Assembly (NCBI GenBank): GCA_029567025.1 | Contig: JAKQLT010000162.1 | Location: 1-7,846 of the forward strand | Reading direction: 5' to 3' | Length of the DNA: 7,846 bases | Source: Candidatus Omnitrophota bacterium | Lineage (GTDB): Bacteria; Omnitrophota; Gorgyraeia; Zapsychrales; Zapsychraceae | Shown here: positions 1 to 4,946 of the stretch, one piece after another | Position numbering within the stretch: the first letter of the stretch is position 1 | Layout of the letters: each line of letters opens with the position of its first letter | Notes under the pieces: model-generated | Databases searched by the model: none | What the model saw: the letters and a program-made list of their open reading frames with translations, nothing else | What the model was told of the DNA's origin: nothing | Position numbers and translations under genes: made by a program

Positions 1-15
1 TCAACCAAATTCGGC

Positions 16-47
16 CGCCCTCAAAAACGCAAGCGTTTCTAAGGGCG
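16..47. repeat. Two-tier hairpin, possible part of an attC-like site
   Basis: CGCCCT (16-21) pairs perfectly with AGGGCG (42-47). Inside it, after a 3x3 internal loop, AAACGC (25-30) pairs with GCGTTT (33-38) around a two-base AA turn. There is no T-rich run after it, so a terminator is not supported. It lies just outside the inverted-repeat arm at 72-95. In an integron attC site the folded stem would occupy this place, between an R'' box lost off the left edge and the R'-like box GTTAGCC at 72-78. The hairpin is seen directly; the attC reading is inference. Confidence 0.5.
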
Positions 48-71
48 CTCAAACTTCGCCCACGCTCAGGC

Positions 72-95
72 GTTAGCCGAAAGCCCCCCCGGCCC
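72..95 (+). repeat. Left arm of the 24-bp inverted repeat flanking the cluster
   Basis: GTTAGCCG (72-79), three A's, then GCCCCCCCGGCCC (83-95). Its reverse complement recurs at 7777-7800 with only the three-base spacer differing (21 of 24 positions identical). The GTTAGCC core resembles the R' box of integron attC sites (consensus GTTRRRY), although the sixth base, C, departs from that consensus. If this is such a boundary, the cassette would begin after the G at 72. No transposase gene and no obvious target duplication were found in or beside the repeats. Confidence 0.6.
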
Positions 96-128
96 ACGAG
101 GGTTTTGTGTTTTCAAACTCAATAATAC

Positions 129-160
129 GCGGCGCGCGGTCTTCCAGACCGCAACGCCGC
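129..160. repeat. Strong GC-rich hairpin upstream of the cluster
   Basis: The outer stem GCGGCG (129-134) pairs with CGCCGC (155-160). The inner stem GCGGTCT (136-142) pairs with AGACCGC (146-152) around a TCC loop. Only a one-base bulge on the left and AA on the right interrupt it, giving 13 base pairs. No T tract follows on either strand, so an intrinsic terminator is not well supported. Its 3' side contains CCGCAACG, which also occurs in an arm of the hairpin at 7658-7699. Role unknown: it could be a boundary or insulator element, or a palindromic repeat family. Confidence 0.6.
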
Positions 161-216
161 TAAAAATGCATAAAATTCTTTAAACAAAGTTACGACATGA
201 CTTTTCCCTAAAACAC

Positions 217-229
217 AAGGTTAAACCTT
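217..229. promoter_or_regulatory. Small dyad, possible operator
   Basis: AAGGTT, one A, then AACCTT form a perfect inverted repeat ending 13 bases before the proposed -35 box at 243. A second small palindrome, CCATATGG (259-266), sits directly against the -10 box. Short dyads like these are common by chance in AT-rich DNA, so a role as operators is only suggested by their position. Confidence 0.2.
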
Positions 230-242
230 TCTAAAATTTTCA

Positions 243-272
243 TTGCAATAAATGGCACCCATATGGTATAAT
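243..272 (+). promoter_or_regulatory. Sigma-70-type extended -10 promoter for the cluster
   Basis: A consensus -10 box TATAAT (267-272) is preceded by TG one base upstream (264-265), making an extended -10. TTGCAA (243-248) gives a four-of-six -35 match with an 18-base spacer. Transcription would begin near 279, leaving a leader of roughly 28 bases before the GGAG ribosome site (297-300) and the ATG at 308. No other good promoter was seen before the later genes, so it may drive all five. Confidence 0.65.
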
Positions 273-307
273 ATAACAAATATACTTTTATCTTTCGGAG
301 TTATTCT

Positions 308-1102
308 ATGTATGAAGTAACTTTAAACAGCAATCAAGCGCTTTTTAGTCTAAACAATATTTTTAATCTGATAGTTGCAACCATTATTTCATCAGGAATT
401 ATACTATTTGTCATCAAAAAATATTTAGAAAACCGCTTAAATTATAACTTTCAAGAAAAAATAGAAAAATATAAAAACCAATTATCAATTATAAACGAAT
501 TAAGTAAATTTGATTATCAACGTAAATTAACTGATTACAAGCTATTTACCGAATTTAAACATTCAATATACAGACAATTATTTTTAAAGGTTATTTTAGC
601 ATATGCACATTGTATTAAGCCATTTGGCTTAAAAGAATATCCAAATTTTCAAAATTATACATTAAAAGAAGTAATCGATGAAATTAACTCGCTAAACTTA
701 CTTGATGAAACAATCGATTTTATTAATTTGAATTGGGAAAATAATAGACATGAATGCATTAAAAAAATTAGAGAAATATATGATTTTAAAGATTTTGAGC
801 AATCAAAAAAATGTCAAATTGAAGCCAAAAATTATTTTTATGAAAATATTTTATACGTTTCAAATGAAATTGAAAAATTACTTAAAGATATTTTTAGCAA
901 AATCATTGAAATAAATATAATTTGGGAAACATGCGGCGGATTTTCGGGCATTAGTGGAGAAGATCTTAAAAAAATCAGAGAATACGAAAAAGAATTTCAA
1001 GAGTTAATTTATAACAAACTTAAAACATTGATGAATAAGGAACTTGCTCTTGGTTATTATGACTTTGATTTGAACAACTCAAAGGGAAATGTCAATGAAT
1101 AA
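308..1102 (+). CDS. Single-pass membrane protein with coiled-coil cytoplasmic region, unknown function
   Basis: 264 residues, with a GGAG ribosome site (297-300) seven bases before the ATG. Residues 18-36 form one hydrophobic helix followed by KK, so it is probably an N-terminal membrane anchor with the rest in the cytoplasm. Residues about 38-70 are charged and helical with coiled-coil character, followed by KLFTEFKHSIYRQLF (78-92), a pattern often seen in helical membrane-anchored proteins of unknown function. The remainder is predicted all-helical; no catalytic motif is visible. Base composition is extreme: two lines counted by hand gave 17-18% GC, well below mod, which suggests a separate origin. 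Its end overlaps the next gene, so the two are likely co-translated. Proteins of this build are common in defence islands, but no function can be assigned. The gene itself is secure; the role is not. Confidence 0.82.
   Translation: MYEVTLNSNQALFSLNNIFNLIVATIISSGIILFVIKKYLENRLNYNFQEKIEKYKNQLSIINELSKFDYQRKLTDYKLFTEFKHSIYRQLFLKVILAYAHCIKPFGLKEYPNFQNYTLKEVIDEINSLNLLDETIDFINLNWENNRHECIKKIREIYDFKDFEQSKKCQIEAKNYFYENILYVSNEIEKLLKDIFSKIIEINIIWETCGGFSGISGEDLKKIREYEKEFQELIYNKLKTLMNKELALGYYDFDLNNSKGNVNE
1082..1086 (+). promoter_or_regulatory. Ribosome binding site that decides the second gene's start
   Basis: AAGGG lies 8 bases before the ATG at 1095 but only 2 bases before the in-frame ATG at 1089. The spacing favours 1095, although the longer start costs only two residues. 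It lies inside the end of the preceding gene, as expected for coupled translation. Confidence 0.6.
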
Positions 1103-1907
1103 AATACCATGTTTTAGTGAGCAAGCATTGACATCAATTTCAAAAATTATTGGTGACACATCTTTGGGTCTGACGGGAACAGAAATAACAAGATATTTAC
1201 AAAAATCAAAAATTCCTGATATCAGCCTTGATACGACCAAATGGAAACGATTATATAACGCTTTTGCAGATTTTCAAAATAAAAGGCAATTTGGAAATCA
1301 TGTGATTTTATTTATCAATAATGTTATGGACCCAATATTATACACGGATTGTCCTGATGTATTTACTTCATGGCAGGATAAATTGAATGCAGTATTATCT
1401 TTCGCAGGATTTTATATTAGAGACGATGGAAAGGTTTGTCACAGTGATAAAGCTGATAACTTGAACGATGCTTTGAACAGAACAAACAGAATTCACGCCG
1501 CTTTAGTAATGAGAAAGGTTCATAAAGATGTTCTTGATTGTTGTAAAAAGGAATTGTTTCAGGAAAATTATTTTCATGCCGTTTTTGAAGCCACTAAAAG
1601 CATTGCAACAAAAATTCGAAATATGTCTGGATTGACTTGTGATGGCGCGGAATTAGCACAAAAAGTATTTGGGCTAGGTAAAGACAGCAAACCAATTTTA
1701 GCGATTAATAACTTAAAAACTGAAACTGAAATTGGCGAGCAAAAAGGATTTGTTAGCTTGCTAGTAGGAGTATTTGGAGTAATTCGTAATCCATTGGCTC
1801 ATGAACCCAAGAAAGAATGGGATATGTCCGAGCAAGACACTCTTGATATTTTAACTACAATTTCTTTGATTCATAGAAAACTTGATGAATCATATCGTTT
1901 TAATTAA
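1095..1907 (+). CDS. TIGR02391 (Ymh-like) family protein with HEPN-type RNxxxH motif
   Basis: 270 residues from the preferred ATG (an in-frame ATG at 1089 would add two). The N-terminal part, about residues 20-110, has the LTGTEITRYL ... IPDIS ... TKWKRLYNAF pattern that precedes the family domain and recalls N-terminal modules of abortive-infection (AbiJ-like) proteins. The C-terminal part, about 135-255, matches the TIGR02391 domain: FHAVFEATKSIATKIR, a GAEL/KVFG segment, and VIRNPLAHEP. The last contains R231-N-x-x-x-H236, the layout of the HEPN ribonuclease active site. HEPN proteins often act as RNases in toxin-antitoxin and abortive-infection systems; whether this one is catalytic is inference. 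It overlaps gene 1 by eight bases and sits 28 bases before mod. Proteins of this family are often found beside restriction systems. The family call is good; the function is open. Confidence 0.85.
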   Translation: MNKIPCFSEQALTSISKIIGDTSLGLTGTEITRYLQKSKIPDISLDTTKWKRLYNAFADFQNKRQFGNHVILFINNVMDPILYTDCPDVFTSWQDKLNAVLSFAGFYIRDDGKVCHSDKADNLNDALNRTNRIHAALVMRKVHKDVLDCCKKELFQENYFHAVFEATKSIATKIRNMSGLTCDGAELAQKVFGLGKDSKPILAINNLKTETEIGEQKGFVSLLVGVFGVIRNPLAHEPKKEWDMSEQDTLDILTTISLIHRKLDESYRFN

Positions 1908-1925
1908 ATTATCAGTTTATAAATT

Positions 1926-1930
1926 AGGAG
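1926..1930 (+). promoter_or_regulatory. Ribosome binding site that decides the mod start
   Basis: AGGAG stands five bases before the ATG at 1936. The frame stays open upstream to a TTG at 1882, but that would start inside the preceding gene without a ribosome site and add 18 non-family residues. The site therefore fixes the mod start at 1936. Confidence 0.85.
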
Positions 1931-1935
1931 CCACA

Positions 1936-4056
1936 ATGAAACTTCTCGACAGCGAAAAACGCGAAATATTAAAATTGATAGACCAGAACAAGCCTTTGCC
2001 TGATAAATACCGCTTTTTACTATTTGACGACAAGCGTGAAGTTGAACTCACCTGGAACGGAAAAACTAATGAAGTCAGCAATATTGTTCTGCCATTTCAG
2101 ATTATTGAACAAGTTGATGAGCCACGCGCTGAAAAACCTGATGATAAAAAAGCGCAACTTGATTTATTTGATTTCAGGGGTCGTCAAAAAGCTGGCTGGA
2201 CAAATAAACTGATATGGGGCGACAATAAACTCATATTATCAAGCTTGAAAAATGGCGCATTACGTGATGAAATCGAAAGCGCGGGCGGAATAAAACTCAT
2301 ATACATTGACCCACCTTTTGATGTCGGTGCTGATTTTTCTATTGATATTGAAATTGGCGACGAGACTTTTACAAAAAGCCCAAATGTGCTTGAAGAACTC
2401 GCATATCGCGACACTTGGGGAAAAGGTGCCGACTCTTTTATTTCGATGATTTATGAGCGTCTAGTTTTGATGCGCGATTTAATGGCGGATGATGGAAGTA
2501 TTTATGTCCATTGCGATTATAGAGTTAATAGTTACATTAGAATAATTTTAGATGAAATATTCGGCAAAAACAGTTTTCAAAATCAAATTATTTGGAAACG
2601 ATCACCATTTGCAGGTTCAAGCAAAGCACGCGCCGAAAAATTTCCGATTAATCACGATTGCTTGTATTATTTTGTTAAAAACGGCAATGATTTTACTTTT
2701 TATCACCAATATATCGATTATACAGATGAATACAAAGAACGCTTCAAATATAAAGATGAACGTGGTATTTATAGAAAAACATTATTAAAAACATATTCAA
2801 AAGAAACAGAAAAAAGGTTGAAAGATGAAAACCGTTGGATTGATCCTGTAAAACAAGGTGCATATCCTTCGTATAAACAATATCTTCATGAATCCAAAGG
2901 CAAACAAACAGAGGATATCTGGGATGATTTAAATCTTACAAATCCAATGGCAATCGAACGTGTTAGTTATCCAACCCAAAAGCCCGAAATCCTTCTCGAA
3001 CGCATTATCAAAGCCTCCTCTAATGAAAACGATATCGTTGCAGATTTTTTCTGCGGCTCCGGAACAACGCTCGCCGCCGCCGAAAAACTCGGCCGCAAGT
3101 GGATTGGAAGCGATCTTGGCAAATTCGCCATTCACACGACAAGAAAGCGAATGATAGGCGTTCAGAGACAATTAAAAACCGAAGGAAAAGATTTCAGAGC
3201 TTTTGAAATACTGAACCTTGGAAAATATGAACGCCAGCATTACATAGGCGTTAACCACGATTTACGTGAAGAAGAAAAACAAAAACAACTCGCTGAAAAA
3301 GAAAAAAACTTCATTGACCTCATTTTAAGGGCATATCGCGCTGAAAAAACCGATAACTCAACACATTTCCATGGAAAAAAAGCCGGGCGCGTGGTCGCTG
3401 TCGGACCGATAAATCTACCTGTTACAAGACTTTTCGCCGAAGAAATTATTCTCGAATGTCGAAGAAAAAGAGTATCGCGCGCCGATATTCTCGCTTTTGA
3501 ATTTGAAATGGGCCTTTTTCCAAATATTCAGGAAGAAGCAAAATCCAAAGGCATTGACCTTGCCCTAAAATATATACCACGTGAGGTTTTTGATAAACGC
3601 GCCATCGAAAAAAATCAAGTTGTTTTTCACGATGTTTCGTTCATCGAAGTTAAACCGCATGTAAAGAAGAAAACGATCGCTATTGAATTAACTGACTTTT
3701 CAGTGTATTATTCACAGGACACGGTTGATAATGCCGCCGCCTGCCTTACAAATGGCAAAAATAAAATCGTTGTCGAAATGGGCCAGATAGTGAAGGTCAG
3801 CAAAGATAAGAACGGCATCGTAACAAAAGAAACTTTGACGAAAAACTGGACTGACTGGATTGATTACTGGAGCGTTGATTTTGACTTTGAAAGCAAGCGA
3901 GAAATCGTGCGCGTCAAAAATAGTGAAACTGGCACTATTGAAGAACAATGGACCGGTGATTTTATTTTTGAAAACGAATGGCAGAGTTTCCGCACTAAAA
4001 AAGACAGAAAACTTGAATTGATAACGCCTTTTCACGAGTGTAACCCCGGACGATAA
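1936..4056 (+). CDS. mod: Type III-like site-specific DNA methyltransferase (Mod), C-terminus cut by a nonsense codon
   Basis: Modification and specificity subunit: transfers a methyl group from S-adenosylmethionine to a base, probably N6-adenine as in known type III Mods, in the recognition sequence, and is needed by Res for cutting. 706 residues. In order: KLIWGDN (91-97); catalytic motif IV LIYIDPPF (DPPF 125-128); a variable region, about 210-335, expected to recognise the target; TQKP (347-350); and the AdoMet motif FCGSGTT (372-378). Catalytic motif before AdoMet motif is the beta-class order typical of type III Mod. Residues about 400-706 form the long C-terminal region of the family. 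The variable region is about 30% GC by hand count, while four flanking lines counted were 37-62%, suggesting an exchanged specificity segment. The frame stops at TAA 4054-4056, but 25 family-like codons continue in phase to 4134, so the protein appears 25 residues short. The catalytic core is intact; activity and complex formation with Res are uncertain. Confidence 0.93.
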   Translation: MKLLDSEKREILKLIDQNKPLPDKYRFLLFDDKREVELTWNGKTNEVSNIVLPFQIIEQVDEPRAEKPDDKKAQLDLFDFRGRQKAGWTNKLIWGDNKLILSSLKNGALRDEIESAGGIKLIYIDPPFDVGADFSIDIEIGDETFTKSPNVLEELAYRDTWGKGADSFISMIYERLVLMRDLMADDGSIYVHCDYRVNSYIRIILDEIFGKNSFQNQIIWKRSPFAGSSKARAEKFPINHDCLYYFVKNGNDFTFYHQYIDYTDEYKERFKYKDERGIYRKTLLKTYSKETEKRLKDENRWIDPVKQGAYPSYKQYLHESKGKQTEDIWDDLNLTNPMAIERVSYPTQKPEILLERIIKASSNENDIVADFFCGSGTTLAAAEKLGRKWIGSDLGKFAIHTTRKRMIGVQRQLKTEGKDFRAFEILNLGKYERQHYIGVNHDLREEEKQKQLAEKEKNFIDLILRAYRAEKTDNSTHFHGKKAGRVVAVGPINLPVTRLFAEEIILECRRKRVSRADILAFEFEMGLFPNIQEEAKSKGIDLALKYIPREVFDKRAIEKNQVVFHDVSFIEVKPHVKKKTIAIELTDFSVYYSQDTVDNAAACLTNGKNKIVVEMGQIVKVSKDKNGIVTKETLTKNWTDWIDYWSVDFDFESKREIVRVKNSETGTIEEQWTGDFIFENEWQSFRTKKDRKLELITPFHECNPGR

Positions 4057-4134
4057 AAAATAGCCGTGAAAGTCGTTGATATTTTTGGAAATGATACGAT
4101 GAAAATAATAGATGTATCGATTGGAGGTAAATAA
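4057..4134 (+). pseudogene. Stranded 3' end of mod after an in-frame stop
   Basis: In the same frame as mod, directly after the TAA at 4054-4056, 25 codons read K-IAVKVVDIFGNDTMKII... and end at TAA 4132-4134. A segment like IAVKVVDIFGNDT is a familiar C-terminal signature of type III Mod proteins. The residue at the stop is usually aromatic (GRY-KIAVKV), so TAT or TAC to TAA by one substitution would explain it. The true end then overlaps the next gene's ATG as TAATG, exactly like the KilA-N/res junction. The continuity of frame and the junction are seen directly; the expected family sequence is from memory. Confidence 0.8.
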
Positions 4135-4946
4135 TGGCTAAAATCAACGTCAGCGGAACTGAAATCACAATAATATCTGTAAATGACGAAGACTTTATTT
4201 CTTTAACGGATATGCTAAAAGCCAAAGATGGCGATTTTTTTATTTCCGATTGGTTAAGAAATAGGAACACAATTGAATTTCTTGGAATATGGGAAAAAGT
4301 TTACAATCCAAATTTTAATTATGGCGAATTCGCCATAATTAAAAGTCAGGCCGGTTTGAATAGTTATAAATTGAGTGTTAAAGAATGGACTGAAAAAACA
4401 AACGCTATTGGATTGAAAGCAACCGCCGGACGATATGGCGGAACATACGCCCATAAAGACATTGCCTTTGAATTTGGAATGTGGATTAGCGCTGAATTTA
4501 AGATATACCTCATCAAAGAATTTCAAAGGCTCAAAGACGAAGAACTGAAAAAACTCGGTTGGGATATTCGCCGCAACCTGACAAAAATCAATTATCGTAT
4601 TCATACCGACGCTATAAAAGAAAACCTGATTCCGGCGGAATTGACGAAACAGCAAATAAACAATATTTACGCGAGCGAAGCTGATGTGCTGAATATCGCC
4701 TTATTTGGAATAACCGCAAAAGATTGGCGTAATGCAAACCATGATAAAAAAGGCAATATCAGAGATTATGCCAATGTCGCACAACTTGTGTGTTTATCCA
4801 ATCTTGAAAATTTTAATTCATTATTTATCAATGAAGGGTTATCACAACAAGAAAGATTGATAAAACTTAATAAAATCGCAATTCAGCAAATGACTATATT
4901 AACCGAAGATGATCGAGTAAAAAAAATTGAAGGGCGGGTTAAGTAA
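4134..4946 (+). CDS. KilA-N domain DNA-binding protein in the mod-res operon
   Basis: 270 residues. A strong GGAGG (4123-4127) sits six bases before the ATG. The N-terminal half, about residues 5-130, is a KilA-N domain: FISLTDML, DWLRNRNTIEFLGIWE, NPNFN, SVKEWTEKTNAIGLKATAGR, and the hallmark GRYGGTYAHKDIAFEFGMW (99-117), then EFKIYLIKEFQRLK. KilA-N domains bind DNA and are common in phages and in accessory genes of bacteria. The C-terminal half (about 140-270) is mostly helical, with LFGITAKDWRNAN and YANVAQLVCLSNLENFNSL, a conserved tail in this group of unknown function. Its ATG overlaps the in-frame end of mod's stranded tail, and its own stop overlaps the res ATG, so it is translationally coupled to both. 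It may be an operon regulator or an accessory specificity factor; neither is shown. A 32-bp perfect palindrome lies within its coding sequence. Confidence 0.93.
   Translation: MAKINVSGTEITIISVNDEDFISLTDMLKAKDGDFFISDWLRNRNTIEFLGIWEKVYNPNFNYGEFAIIKSQAGLNSYKLSVKEWTEKTNAIGLKATAGRYGGTYAHKDIAFEFGMWISAEFKIYLIKEFQRLKDEELKKLGWDIRRNLTKINYRIHTDAIKENLIPAELTKQQINNIYASEADVLNIALFGITAKDWRNANHDKKGNIRDYANVAQLVCLSNLENFNSLFINEGLSQQERLIKLNKIAIQQMTILTEDDRVKKIEGRVK
4313..4344. repeat. Perfect 32-bp palindrome inside the KilA-N gene
   Basis: The left half TTTTAATTATGGCGAA (4313-4328) is followed at once by its exact reverse complement (4329-4344), with no spacer; the symmetry ends at A4312/G4345. It encodes about residues 60-71 (…FNYGEFAIIK…), just after NPNFN of the KilA-N domain. 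A perfect palindrome of this length is not expected by chance in a window this size (order of 1 in 100,000 allowing for AT richness). It could be a binding site for a dimeric protein, a cruciform, a small palindromic insertion, or the product of template switching between imperfect arms. Confidence 0.9.

Larger units (their letters stand above)
1..307. other. Non-coding left flank, GC-rich then AT-rich
   Basis: No convincing gene is seen here on either strand. The first 160 bases are GC-rich and full of inverted repeats (hairpins at 16-47 and 129-160, a C7 run at 84-90, one arm of a long inverted repeat at 72-95). From about 161 the sequence becomes AT-rich and leads into the promoter of the gene starting at 308. 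The change at about 160 looks like a junction between a recombination or repeat region and the cluster's own leader. What lies left of position 1 cannot be seen. Confidence 0.75.

Noticed and set aside
84..90. C7 and G7 runs as phase-variation tracts
   Set aside because: They lie in non-coding DNA within the inverted repeats (84-90 and 7782-7788), away from any promoter spacer or reading frame.
1882..1910. Internal promoter for mod (TTGATG, 17 bases, TAAATT)
   Set aside because: The -10 match is poor (four of six) and lies in very AT-rich DNA; co-transcription from the promoter at 243-272 is simpler.
1882..1935. Longer mod start at the TTG codon 1882
   Set aside because: It begins inside the preceding gene, lacks a ribosome site, and the added 18 residues look like out-of-frame sequence; AGGAG five bases before the ATG at 1936 is decisive.
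4054..4056. TAA read as an amino acid through a changed genetic code
   Set aside because: Every other gene end here (1100, 1905, 4132, 4944, 7624) also uses TAA as stop, so reassignment is not credible.
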